Origin: Phaeobacter sp. CECT 5382
Lineage (GTDB): Bacteria; Pseudomonadota; Alphaproteobacteria; Rhodobacterales; Rhodobacteraceae
Reading direction: 5' to 3'
Assembly (NCBI RefSeq): GCF_001457775.1
Contig: NZ_CYSG01000002.1
Location: 62,001-126,000, forward strand
DNA: 64,000 bases
Below are positions 9,809-17,972 of this stretch, piece by piece (positions within the stretch are counted from its first letter, which is position 1; each line of letters starts with the position of its first letter). Made by a program: the position numbers and the translations under genes. Under the pieces are notes generated by a model. That model saw only the letters and a list, made by a program, of their open reading frames with translations. It searched no databases and had not been told where the DNA came from.

Positions 9809-11080
9809 TTAGGTATTCATCGAATCGAAGAAATCGGAGTTCGATTTAGTCTGCTTTAGCTTACCCAACAAGAACTCGATCGCATCCGTGGTGCCCATAG
9901 GGTTGAGAATTCGCCGCAAAACAAAGGTCTTTGCTAGGTCGCCCTTATCAACCAAGAGCTCTTCTTTCCGGGTGCCCGATTTGAGAATATCGATCGCCGG
10001 GAAGACGCGTTTATCCGCGATCTTACGATCCAGAACCAGTTCAGAGTTACCTGTCCCTTTGAATTCTTCAAAGATCACCTCGTCCATCCGGCTTCCAGTG
10101 TCGATCAGCGCGGTGGCGATAATGGTGAGCGATCCACCTTCTTCGATGTTACGCGCTGCACCAAAGAACCGCTTGGGGCGTTGAAGGGCGTTGGCATCGA
10201 CACCACCAGTCAGAACCTTACCGGAAGACGGCACGACAGTGTTGAAGGCTCTACCAAGCCTTGTGATCGAATCAAGCAAGATAACAACATCTCGCTTATG
10301 TTCGACCAGACGCTTGGCTTTTTCGATCACCATTTCAGACACAGCAACGTGGCGTGTGGCGGGCTCATCAAAGGTGGAGGAGACAAACTCTCCTTTGACC
10401 GAACGCTGCCTGTCGGGGACTTCCTCAGGGCGTTCATCAATCAGCAGAACGATCAGCTAGCACTCTGGGGGGTTCTTCTCGATCGAATTGGCAATATTCT
10501 GCAAAATCACAGTTTTACCAGTCCGTGGCGGCGCCACGATCAGAGAACGCTGGCCTTTACCAATGGGGGCAACCAAATCAATCACCCGCGCCGAACGGTC
10601 CTTGATGGTGGGGTCTTCCACTTCCATCTTGAGACGTTCGTCCGGGTAAAGGGGGGTGAGGTTATCAAAAGCAATCTTGTGGCGCGCTTTTTCAGGATCC
10701 TCAAAGTTGATCTTAGTGACGCTGGTCATAGCGAAATAGCGTTCTGCCTCAAGCGGTGCCTTGATCTGGCCTTCGATGGTATCACCCGTACGCAGCGAAT
10801 GTTTGCGGATCATGTCAGGAGAAACATAAATGTCATCCGGACCCGGCAGATAGTTGGCTTCGGGCGAGCGCAGGAAGCCGAATCCGTCCTGCAGAACCTC
10901 CAACACGCCATCACCACCGATTTCCCAGCCTTCGTCCGCGCGTTCCCGCAGGATCTGGAACATCATCTCGCCCTTGCGCATGGTCGAGGCGTTTTCGATC
11001 TCAAGCTCTTCGGCCATAGCCAAAAGGTTTTTCGGGCTTTGCGCCTTGAGATCAGACAGATTGAGGGATTCGACGGTCAT
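9809..11080 (-). pseudogene. rho: Transcription termination factor Rho, interrupted by an in-frame amber codon
   Basis: Rho is the RNA-dependent ATPase that terminates untranslated transcripts. Read through, the frame gives a full-length 423-codon Rho starting at ATG 11080 ([16 protein letters not shown]), with the RNA-binding domain, Walker [15 protein letters not shown] and the C-terminal [18 protein letters not shown] region. Codon 208 is TAG (plus 10457-10459) where the family usually has an aromatic or aliphatic residue, in the context PEC[17 protein letters not shown]. There is no frameshift: the halves 10460-11080 and 9809-10456 share one frame. Several neighbouring residues also look wrong for this invariant region ([21 protein letters not shown]). 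This is either a real nonsense mutation or local sequence error. As read, translation ends after 207 residues. Confidence 0.85.
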
Positions 11081-11304
11081 CAATATATGGCCCTTATGCC
11101 CCGGGTGCTCGGGGAGAGGTTTTCTTATCAAGTTCTGGAGAACACGAGGGCCCGGACGGGCCTGTTGGGCGCCATACATAGGGGCTCTGCCCTGCTAAGT
11201 CAAACGATGTAACCAGACCACCGCAGGCACGGCTTAACAGCGCTCATAACGGCTCTCAGAGCGGGTGAGAGGACGGGCACTGCTAGACCGCACCATTGTC
11301 GCTG

Positions 11305-11760
11305 TCAAAACTTGAAGATCACCGAGACCACGATGATTACCATCAACAGGGTCGGGACTTCGTTCATCATGCGGTACTGTCGACCAGACAGCTTGTTTTC
11401 ACCTGCAGCAAGGCCTCTCTGTCGCTTCAAAAGCCAATAGTGGAACCAGGTCATGCCAATCACCGCCAGACCCTTGCTCCAGGGCCAGATATAGCTCCAG
11501 TCGACGATCCCAGGTGTGGCCACCATGAACAGACCAGCGCCCCAGGTCGCCATCATTGCCGGTTTCATGATCAACCGGTGCAGTTTGTCTTCCATGGTGA
11601 CAAAGATCGAAAGGCTTTCAGGAACCTTCTCAGCCTGTTCCACGTGATACACGAACAAACGTGGGAGATAGAACAAACCAGCCATCCAGCTGAGCACTGC
11701 CATGATGTGCAGCGACTTGGCATATGGGTAGAGGGTGAACATCCAGTCGCTCAGGTCCAT
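11305..11760 (-). CDS. hemJ: Protoporphyrinogen IX oxidase HemJ
   Basis: This is an integral membrane enzyme oxidising protoporphyrinogen IX to protoporphyrin IX in heme and bacteriochlorophyll synthesis, the form used by most alphaproteobacteria. The 151 aa show four hydrophobic segments, the conserved His in SLHIMAVLSWMAGLFYLPR, YHVEQ, and the conserved Lys in MKPAMMATWG, all typical of HemJ. It lies between rho and the proposed oriC. A degenerate parS-like palindrome is embedded at 11636-11651. Confidence 0.93.
   Translation of the reverse strand: MDLSDWMFTLYPYAKSLHIMAVLSWMAGLFYLPRLFVYHVEQAEKVPESLSIFVTMEDKLHRLIMKPAMMATWGAGLFMVATPGIVDWSYIWPWSKGLAVIGMTWFHYWLLKRQRGLAAGENKLSGRQYRMMNEVPTLLMVIIVVSVIFKF
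11636..11651. promoter_or_regulatory. Degenerate parS-like palindrome in hemJ
   Basis: TGTTCCACGTGATACA matches 14 of 16 positions of the parS sequence found twice in this window and keeps the central CACGTG. It encodes the YHVEQ region of HemJ. It may be a weak ParB site or simply a chance consequence of coding. Confidence 0.35.
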
Positions 11761-12174
11761 GCGGTCAGTCTCTTTCGCTCTGATAGGCCACCCTTAATAT
11801 AATAAAGAAAGATTTTAAGGATGATGTTTTTGTAGGGGCACTGATTTTCAGTGGATTATCGAGTCCTTCCTTGGCTTATCCCCAGTGTGAACAAGATTCC
11901 AGTCCGGCGGCGGCCACATTGGTGACACTTTGGTTAACGGCTTTAATAATAAGGGAAATTAACCTTCTGTTAAGGAAGGTTTCTGTGGGGATAACTTCTG
12001 GAGAAATCGTGGAGATCCAAGATATCCCGGATTTCAAAGTTATCCCAATCCCCCGAGGAGGAATCAGCGAAGAGATCGGCGGAATTCGCTGATCTCCTGT
12101 GCACTTGCCAAAACGCGGGAAAACCATACAAACCGTCCTAGAACTTTGCGCATCTTTTCCATGGGGTTTTCCAC
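11761..12174. other. oriC: Probable chromosomal replication origin (oriC)
   Basis: This 414-bp gene-free segment lies between hemJ, leftward, and maf, rightward; rho and mnmE to parB also run away to the left and aroE to dnaQ away to the right. It contains DnaA-like boxes (TTATCCCCA at 11876-11884 and, inverted, 11986-11994; TTGTTCACA inverted at 11886-11894; TTATCCCAA at 12040-12048; TTTTCCACA at 12167-12175, ending at the maf start). It also holds an AT-rich stretch around 11793-11832, a perfect CtrA box (11959-11973) and three GANTC methylation sites (11861, 11895, 12061). parAB and parS lie within 6 kb. Context and motifs agree, but no exact consensus TTATCCACA is present. Confidence 0.75.
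11959..11973. promoter_or_regulatory. CtrA-type box in the putative origin
   Basis: TTAA-CCTTCTG-TTAA is an exact match to the CtrA recognition pattern TTAA-N7-TTAA. In Caulobacter CtrA binds sites of this form in the origin and blocks initiation. Here it sits between DnaA-like boxes. Confidence 0.6.
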
Positions 12175-12774
12175 ATGTCTGCCCACATCCTGCTGGCCTC
12201 CGGCTCTCAGATCCGTGCCCAGCTTTTGCGTCAGGCGGCGGTCCCGTTCGAGGTCGCCGTCGCTCGCGTTGATGAAGAGGCCATAAAGGCCGCATTGCTG
12301 GCCGAAGGCGCCAGCCCGCGCGATATTGCGGATGCGCTGGCCGAGGCGAAGGCCAGAAAGGTGAGCGCGAAACACCCAGGGGTTCTGGTTCTTGGCTGTG
12401 ATCAGGTTCTGGATCTTGAAAATCAGCTACTGTCAAAACCCACGAGCCCTGAAGACGCCCTGGAACAGCTTAAGCAAATGCGGGGCAAACGCCACATGTT
12501 GCTGTCGGCGGCGGTGATTTATCGAGATGGCGAACCGATTTGGCGTCACGTCGGTCAGGTCAGGCTGCGTATGCATGACAGCTCAGACGCCTATCTCACA
12601 TCCTATGTGGCGCGAAACTGGGATAGCATCCAGCATGCGGTCGGTGCCTATAAGCTCGAAGAAGAAGGTGTTCGCTTGTTTTCCAATATCGAAGGTAGTT
12701 ACTTTAACGTTTTGGGGCTACCTCTGGTAGAACTGCTCAACTACCTGGGACTACAGGGAGTAATTGATCAATGA
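12175..12774 (+). CDS. maf: Maf family nucleoside triphosphate pyrophosphatase
   Basis: Maf proteins hydrolyse modified or non-canonical nucleoside triphosphates to monophosphates. The 199 aa show the N-terminal ILLASGSQIRAQLL (family SxSxxR signature), the catalytic Asp in VLGCDQVL, the SKP segment and the C-terminal GSYFNVLGLPLVELL. The start ATG overlaps a DnaA-like box. Its stop overlaps the aroE start, and the maf-aroE-coaE-dnaQ genes form one operon by successive overlaps. Which Maf subfamily (m7GTP or dTTP/UTP) is not settled from the sequence. Confidence 0.93.
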   Translation: MSAHILLASGSQIRAQLLRQAAVPFEVAVARVDEEAIKAALLAEGASPRDIADALAEAKARKVSAKHPGVLVLGCDQVLDLENQLLSKPTSPEDALEQLKQMRGKRHMLLSAAVIYRDGEPIWRHVGQVRLRMHDSSDAYLTSYVARNWDSIQHAVGAYKLEEEGVRLFSNIEGSYFNVLGLPLVELLNYLGLQGVIDQ

Positions 12775-13604
12775 GTGATAAAAAGATCCCCCTCGCCGGT
12801 GTGATCGGCTGCCCTGTGGCGCATTCAAAATCGCCGCAGTTGCAACGCCATTGGCTGACGGCCCATGGGATTGCCGGGCACTATGTACCGATGCATGTGG
12901 AACCAGAAAATCTGGAAACCGTGATCCGTACCCTGCCCAAGGCCGGATTTGTCGGGGCAAATGTCACGATCCCGCACAAAGAAGCAGTGATGAAAATCGC
13001 CGACAAGGTTACCGACCGGGCCAAACTGATGGGTGCGGCAAACACCATGATATTTCGCAGTGATGGAAGTATTTTGGCTGATAATACAGATGGTTATGGG
13101 TTTATTACCAATCTACATCAAGGCGCGCCAAATTGGGATCCGACCAGTGGTCCTGCGGCCGTTTTGGGGGCTGGTGGCGCCTGCCGCGCGGTTGTTGCGT
13201 CGCTGCTGGAGGGCGGTACTCCGGAAATCATGCTGACCAACCGTACCCGCGAACGCGCCGAGCAGTTGCAAAAGGAATTCGGCAAGCGGATCCGCGTCGT
13301 CGATTGGGTCCAGGCCGGCAATATCATCGAAGACGCAACTCTTGTGGTGAACACCACCTCGCTGGGCATGGTTGGCAAGCCGCGTCTTCGGGTGCCTCTG
13401 GACGGATTGCGCCCGGAGATGGTTGTTACGGATCTTATTTACACACCGCTCAAGACCCATCTGCTGCAAACCGCAGAAGAAGTCGGCTGTACGGTGGTTG
13501 ATGGGCTTGGCATGTTACTGCATCAGGCGGTGCCCGGATTTGAGCGCTGGTTTGGCCAGCGCCCCGATGTTGATGCTGCGACGCGGGCGGCAGCCATCAG
13601 ATGA
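12771..13604 (+). CDS. aroE: Shikimate dehydrogenase (NADP+)
   Basis: This enzyme reduces 3-dehydroshikimate to shikimate in aromatic amino-acid synthesis. The 277 aa show the substrate-binding GCPVAHSKSPQLQ (SKS), NVTIPHKE with the catalytic Lys, ANTMIF, the nucleotide-binding GAGGACRAVV and NRTRERAEQL. The start ATG overlaps the maf stop and the stop overlaps the coaE start (ATGA). Confidence 0.95.
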   Translation: MSDKKIPLAGVIGCPVAHSKSPQLQRHWLTAHGIAGHYVPMHVEPENLETVIRTLPKAGFVGANVTIPHKEAVMKIADKVTDRAKLMGAANTMIFRSDGSILADNTDGYGFITNLHQGAPNWDPTSGPAAVLGAGGACRAVVASLLEGGTPEIMLTNRTRERAEQLQKEFGKRIRVVDWVQAGNIIEDATLVVNTTSLGMVGKPRLRVPLDGLRPEMVVTDLIYTPLKTHLLQTAEEVGCTVVDGLGMLLHQAVPGFERWFGQRPDVDAATRAAAIR

Positions 13605-14212
13605 CATTTCTTCTGGGACTCACCGGCTCTATCGGGATGGGCAAAAGCACCACCGCGAAGATTTTTGCCGCTGCCGGTTGCGAGGTTTGGGATGCAGATG
13701 CGGCGGTGCACCGGCTGTATTCTGCTGGCGGCGCTGCGGTGGCCCCGATGCAGGCAGCTTTTCCGACCGCTGTAGTCGACGAAGCAGTGAGCCGGGACAC
13801 GTTAAAACAGATCATCGGTGCAGATCATTCGGCCTTGAAACTGATCGAAACCATCGTCCACCCGCTACTTGCACAGGATCGCAAGACATTTCGGGATCAG
13901 GCGACCAGCGATATTTTGGTGTTTGATATCCCGCTGCTGTTTGAAACTGGTGGGGATGCTGCGATGGATGCGGTGGCCTGCGTGCATGTAGACGCTGCAA
14001 CTCAGCGCACACGGGTGATGGAGCGCGGCACCATGAGTGCAGCGCAGTTTGCGCAGATTCTTGCCAAACAGATGCCGATTGCTGAAAAATGCGCGCGGTC
14101 CGACTATGTGATCGAAACCGACACACCAGACCATGCCGCTAAGCAGGTGGCAGACGTGTTGAAAGATATCAGAACGAAGATCCAGAACAGAAAGACACCG
14201 GCAGATGCGTGA
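13601..14212 (+). CDS. coaE: Dephospho-CoA kinase
   Basis: This enzyme phosphorylates dephospho-CoA in the last step of coenzyme A synthesis. The 203 aa carry the P-loop GLTGSIGMGKST at residues 6-17, DADAAVHRLY, the lid and substrate region including HPLL and VFDIPLLFETG. It lies between aroE and dnaQ with overlaps at both ends. Confidence 0.95.
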   Translation: MTFLLGLTGSIGMGKSTTAKIFAAAGCEVWDADAAVHRLYSAGGAAVAPMQAAFPTAVVDEAVSRDTLKQIIGADHSALKLIETIVHPLLAQDRKTFRDQATSDILVFDIPLLFETGGDAAMDAVACVHVDAATQRTRVMERGTMSAAQFAQILAKQMPIAEKCARSDYVIETDTPDHAAKQVADVLKDIRTKIQNRKTPADA

Positions 14213-14939
14213 AATCGTACTCGATACGGAAACCACTGGTTTTGATCCATTTTCCGGCGATCGCATCGTAGAGATCGGCGCGGTTGAGCTGTTCAACCAT
14301 ATGCCGACCGGCAAGACTTTTCACGAGTATATCTATCCCGAACGCAGCATGCCGCATGAAGCCTTTGGCGTGCATGGCATCGGCCCCGACCTGCTGGAGC
14401 CTCCGCAGAAACCTGAAAAAGGTCAGATCCTTTTGCGGGACAAGCCGGTCTTTTCCAAAGTTGGGCAAAGCTTCCTGGATTTTGTCGGCGATTCCCGGAT
14501 GGTGATCCACAACGCCAGCTTTGACATGAAGTTCCTGAATGCAGAACTAGGCTGGATGAACTTGCCGCAATTGCCGATGGAACAGGCGTTGGATACCCTG
14601 GCGATTGCCCGCAAACGCTATCCGGGCTCACCTGCGACGCTGGATGCCCTGTGTCGCCGGTTTCAGATCGACAACAGCAACCGGACGCTGCACGGGGCCC
14701 TGCTCGATTCCGAAATTCTGGCCGAGGTCTATCTTGAATTGATCGGTGGCAGGCAGCCCGATTTTGGGCTTTCGACCTCTGTTGGTGGCAGTGCGGCTGG
14801 CCCGGCGGCGGACGACTGGCGCCCGACCCCGCGCCCGACCCCGCTGCCATCACGTCTAACAGTTGCTGAGGCCGAGGCACATGAGACCTTCGTTGCAAAC
14901 CTCGGCGATGGAGCACTGTGGAACCAAAACTCCGGGTGA
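14205..14939 (+). CDS. dnaQ: DNA polymerase III epsilon subunit (3'-5' proofreading exonuclease)
   Basis: This is the proofreading exonuclease of the replicase. The 244 aa show ExoI VLDTETTGFDPFSGDRIVE, ExoII IHNASFDMKFLNAEL and ExoIII HGALLDSEILAEVYLEL, so the DEDD(h) catalytic set is intact. The C-terminal 60 residues are proline- and alanine-rich, consistent with the flexible tail that contacts the alpha subunit. It is the last gene of the maf-aroE-coaE-dnaQ group and is followed by a strong hairpin shared with secB. Confidence 0.95.
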   Translation: MREIVLDTETTGFDPFSGDRIVEIGAVELFNHMPTGKTFHEYIYPERSMPHEAFGVHGIGPDLLEPPQKPEKGQILLRDKPVFSKVGQSFLDFVGDSRMVIHNASFDMKFLNAELGWMNLPQLPMEQALDTLAIARKRYPGSPATLDALCRRFQIDNSNRTLHGALLDSEILAEVYLELIGGRQPDFGLSTSVGGSAAGPAADDWRPTPRPTPLPSRLTVAEAEAHETFVANLGDGALWNQNSG

Positions 14940-14973
14940 TCCAAAAGCTGGCTTTCCACATCACCTGCTTAGA

Positions 14974-15007
14974 AAAAGCGCCGCCGGGATGTCCCAGCGG
15001 CGCTTTT
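14974..15007. terminator. Bidirectional terminator between dnaQ and secB
   Basis: AAAAGCGCCGC pairs perfectly with GCGGCGCTTTT across a 12-nt loop. The A run on the left and T run on the right allow intrinsic termination in both directions, which fits the convergent dnaQ and secB genes. Confidence 0.85.
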
Positions 15008-15033
15008 CTTTATCTGTCGATTGCAGTTAAGGA

Positions 15034-15519
15034 TTACTGCTGTGGCGCGGCTTCGGCCTGACGGCGGGCCAGCTCGTTGCGGTAGATTGCAACGAAATCA
15101 ATGTTGTCCATGTTCAGCGGCGGGAAGCCACCGTCACGGGTGATGTCTGACACGATGCGGCGCAGGAACGGGAATGTCATGCGGGGGCATTCGATCAACA
15201 GGAAGGGGTGCAGCTGGTCTTCGGGAACACCAGAGATGTTGAAAACGCCGACATATTCCAGCTCCAGCACAAACAGAACGTCGCCGCCCTCTTTGTTTTT
15301 GGACTCGATGTTCAGCTTGGTCATCACCTCATACTGGTTTTCAACCGAGCGCTTCTTTGCATCCAGATTGACCGAGACATTGACATCAGGCTGAACTTCG
15401 CCGCCAGCACCTTTTTGCGCCATGACGTTTTCAAACGACATATCGCGAATGTACTGGCCCATGATGTTCATCTGGACTTGGGGCTGCTGTGTGCCCTCGG
15501 TTGCGCCATTTTCGGCCAT
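15034..15519 (-). CDS. secB: Protein-export chaperone SecB
   Basis: This tetrameric cytoplasmic chaperone keeps preproteins unfolded and delivers them to SecA. The 161 aa contain the SecB core with QYIRDMSFENV near the N-terminus, VFVLELEYVGVFNISG, and PFLRRIVSDITRDGGFPPLNMDNIDF. Length and acid-rich composition are typical. It converges on dnaQ and has a GGAGTATCTC ribosome-binding site. Confidence 0.95.
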   Translation of the reverse strand: MAENGATEGTQQPQVQMNIMGQYIRDMSFENVMAQKGAGGEVQPDVNVSVNLDAKKRSVENQYEVMTKLNIESKNKEGGDVLFVLELEYVGVFNISGVPEDQLHPFLLIECPRMTFPFLRRIVSDITRDGGFPPLNMDNIDFVAIYRNELARRQAEAAPQQ

Positions 15520-15611
15520 TGAGATACTCCTGAAAAAATCTGTTTGGCCCGTGCTTATCAGCTTGGATCATGTATCTCAACGGTCAGGAGAAAGAGCGAT
15601 GATTTGTGCGC

Positions 15612-16136
15612 CTATTTCGGTCCTTCGACCCACCCGGACGGGCGACGAGATGCCCTGTCTGACGGATCTTTGGGCGTGACTTCTTCAAAGTCACCGTCGA
15701 TTACATCTCCGCCACCCCTTGGCGGATGATTGGTATCACCGGGATAGTGGCGTCCTTGCATGGAACCCGGCCCCATCTGGAACTGCGCCACCGTGACGCG
15801 CTTGCTGATATAGCGGTAAACAGCCATTCGCACCGGCGGCATCAGCAGCGCAAAGCCAACAGCATCGGTGAAAAAACCGGGTGTCAGCAGCAAGGCCCCG
15901 GCAAACAGGATCATCGCCCCATGGGCCAGAGGTTCCGCCGGATCAGACAAGGATTGAAAGGAATTGCGCATCTGCCCCAGTGCCATACGGCCCTGCGATC
16001 GCACCAGCGAGGTGCCAAGAATTGCAGTCAGCACAACAATTGCCAGCGTTGGCCACAGCCCAATAGCGCCACCCACTTGAATGAACAGGCCAATTTCAAT
16101 GAGAGGTACCATCAGAAAGGCGAGAAAAAGATACAT
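15612..16136 (-). CDS. fxsA: FxsA family membrane protein
   Basis: A small inner-membrane protein of the FxsA family. The E. coli member relieves F-plasmid exclusion of phage T7; the housekeeping role is unknown. The 174 aa begin MYLFLAFLMVPLIEIGLFIQVGG with ILGTSLVRSQG and a second hydrophobic pair, then a hydrophilic tail ending near PSGWVEGPK. ATG 16136 is chosen because AGAGGAAA lies about 8 nt upstream; an ATG at 16190 would add 18 polar residues before the first membrane segment. It is divergent from timA. Confidence 0.9.
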   Translation of the reverse strand: MYLFLAFLMVPLIEIGLFIQVGGAIGLWPTLAIVVLTAILGTSLVRSQGRMALGQMRNSFQSLSDPAEPLAHGAMILFAGALLLTPGFFTDAVGFALLMPPVRMAVYRYISKRVTVAQFQMGPGSMQGRHYPGDTNHPPRGGGDVIDGDFEEVTPKDPSDRASRRPSGWVEGPK

Positions 16137-16251
16137 TTGGCGGTTTCCTCTGATCACACGCTGTACGGTAGACTTGCCACCCTTGAGCACCTACATAAGG
16201 ACAGACCGCCTGGGTTTCAAACCAGGCATGCATGCCCAGCGAGAGGTTCTT

Positions 16252-16908
16252 ATGGAGTCGCCCTTGATTCAGCTTTTGGTATTGGCCGGTATAGCGGTGT
16301 TTTTGATCCTGCGTTTGAAAAGCGTTCTGGGCACCCGTGAAGGGTTCGAAAAACCACCTGAAATGCCCGCAGAAAAGCCCAGCCGCCGCCCCGATTTCGA
16401 AGTGATCGAAGGCGGACCTGACCACGATATTACCGACTACGTCGAAGATGGCACCGCTCAGGCGACGGCTCTTGCTGCGATGAAACGCGCAGAGCCATCG
16501 TTTCAGGTGGGTGAATTCGTCCAGGGCGCCCGTGGTGCCTATGAAATGATCCTGATGGGGTTTGAAAAAGGTGAGCTGGACAATCTGCAGCCGTTTCTGG
16601 CCGAAGATGTCTTTGACAGCTTTGTCGAGGCCGTCGCCGCGCGCGAAGATCAGGGTCTGACGATCGAGGCTGAATTCATCGGTGTTCGTGAAACTGCACT
16701 GATCAATGCCAGCTTTGACGAAACAACCCGCGTGGCGGAAATCACCATGCGTTTTGTCGGTGAGATGACTTCGGTCGTGCGCAACCGGGATGGCGAGATC
16801 GTCGAAGGCGATCCCAAGGCTGTCAAACGTCAAAAAGACAGCTGGGTCTTTGCACGCAGCATGGGTGTTGATGATCCGAACTGGCAGTTGGTGGCCACGG
16901 ACGGATGA
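16252..16908 (+). CDS. Tim44/TimA family membrane-anchored protein
   Basis: The 218 aa protein has one N-terminal membrane segment (about residues 4-22, SPLIQLLVLAGIAVFLILR), a short charged linker, and a C-terminal Tim44-like domain with FVQGARGAYEMILMGFEKG and the WVFARSM-xx-DDPNWQL ending. The family is related to the mitochondrial import component Tim44; the bacterial role is not settled. ATG 16252 has GAGAGG 5-6 nt upstream. The secB-fxsA/timA-mltA-smr arrangement is commonly conserved near the origin of alphaproteobacteria. Its stop overlaps the mltA start. Confidence 0.88.
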   Translation: MESPLIQLLVLAGIAVFLILRLKSVLGTREGFEKPPEMPAEKPSRRPDFEVIEGGPDHDITDYVEDGTAQATALAAMKRAEPSFQVGEFVQGARGAYEMILMGFEKGELDNLQPFLAEDVFDSFVEAVAAREDQGLTIEAEFIGVRETALINASFDETTRVAEITMRFVGEMTSVVRNRDGEIVEGDPKAVKRQKDSWVFARSMGVDDPNWQLVATDG

Positions 16909-17972
16909 TTGCGGCGCTCCGGGATGTATTCCGGGCAGCGGTACTTATAGGGGCTGCCATGACTGCTTCTGGTCTGACCGTCTCTGGCGCAGATGCCGAG
17001 ACGAGCCATAGTATGTTATCCTTTTCCGAGCTTGATGGCTGGGAAAAGGATAATCACGCTGCCGCTTTGAAGGTCTTTCTCGAAACTTGTCCGGATCTCA
17101 AAGATCAGGACTGGCAAAATCTCTGTGCCGTGGCGCAATCACAGGACCCGGCCGGGGCGCGGCACTTCTTTGAACTGTTCTTCCGCCCCATCCTGATCGA
17201 GGATGGCGCTAAAGCGCTGTTCACAGGTTACTTTGAGCCTGAACTCGATGGCGCGCGCTACCGGTCGGATCGCTACCGGTATCCGGTCTACAAAATGCCC
17301 CCTGAAGCTAAGCGCAACAGTCCCTGGCTGGCGCGCCGCGACATTCTGAACAGTGGCGTGATGAGCGGGCGCGGGCTGGAAATTGCCTGGGTTGACGACC
17401 CGGTTGAACTGTTCTTTCTACAAATTCAGGGGTCTGGCCGCATTCGCATGGCTGACGGTGGTTCAGTGCGGGTAGGATACGGAGGCGCCAATGGCCATCC
17501 TTACCGGTCCATCGGGACGGAAATGGTGCGCCGTGGCATCTACAAGGCGCATCAGGTCAGCGCTCAGGTGATCAAAGCCTGGGTGCGGCGCAATCCCCTG
17601 GATGGCAAAGAGCTGCTGTTGCATAATCCCTCCTACGTGTTTTTCCGCGAAATCCGGAAAATTCGCCCTTCCAAAGGCCCGCTTGGGGCGATGAACCGGT
17701 CAGTCACTGCAATGCGCAGTCTGGCGGTTGATCCGAAATTCACGCCTCTGGGCGCGCCTGTCTGGCTTGAAAAGGACGGTGAAACCAGATTGCGCCGTCT
17801 GATGATTGCGCAAGATACCGGATCAGCGATCAAGGGCGCACAACGGGCTGATGTCTTTTTTGGTACAGGCGACAGCGCTGGTCAGGCTGCAGGTCGGCTG
17901 CGCGACCCGGGCCGGATGGTCGTCCTGCTGCCCATTCAGCGCGCCTTTGCGCTTTTGCCGGAAGATTTCTGA
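16905..17972 (+). CDS. mltA: Membrane-bound lytic murein transglycosylase A family protein
   Basis: This enzyme cleaves the MurNAc-GlcNAc bond of peptidoglycan with 1,6-anhydro ring formation. The 355 aa have an N-terminal export signal (about residues 1-31, ending SGADAE), the MltA domain with FTGYFEPELDGAR and FFLQIQGSGRIRMADG, and the C-terminal 3D domain with MIAQDTGSAIKGAQRADVFFG, whose Asp residues are catalytic. No lipobox Cys follows the signal, so the protein may be periplasmic rather than a lipoprotein. It overlaps timA upstream and smr downstream. Confidence 0.92.
   Translation: MIAALRDVFRAAVLIGAAMTASGLTVSGADAETSHSMLSFSELDGWEKDNHAAALKVFLETCPDLKDQDWQNLCAVAQSQDPAGARHFFELFFRPILIEDGAKALFTGYFEPELDGARYRSDRYRYPVYKMPPEAKRNSPWLARRDILNSGVMSGRGLEIAWVDDPVELFFLQIQGSGRIRMADGGSVRVGYGGANGHPYRSIGTEMVRRGIYKAHQVSAQVIKAWVRRNPLDGKELLLHNPSYVFFREIRKIRPSKGPLGAMNRSVTAMRSLAVDPKFTPLGAPVWLEKDGETRLRRLMIAQDTGSAIKGAQRADVFFGTGDSAGQAAGRLRDPGRMVVLLPIQRAFALLPEDF

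Noticed and set aside
10343-10456. Frameshift in rho
   Set aside because: The distance between the two open segments is a multiple of three and the intervening codons give normal Rho sequence, so the break is a stop codon, not a shift.
11934-11946. TTAA-N5-TTAA in the oriC candidate as a second CtrA site
   Set aside because: The spacing is five rather than seven, so it does not fit the CtrA pattern.
16096-16833. Long minus-strand open frame opposite timA
   Set aside because: It runs antisense to a well-supported gene and has no motifs.
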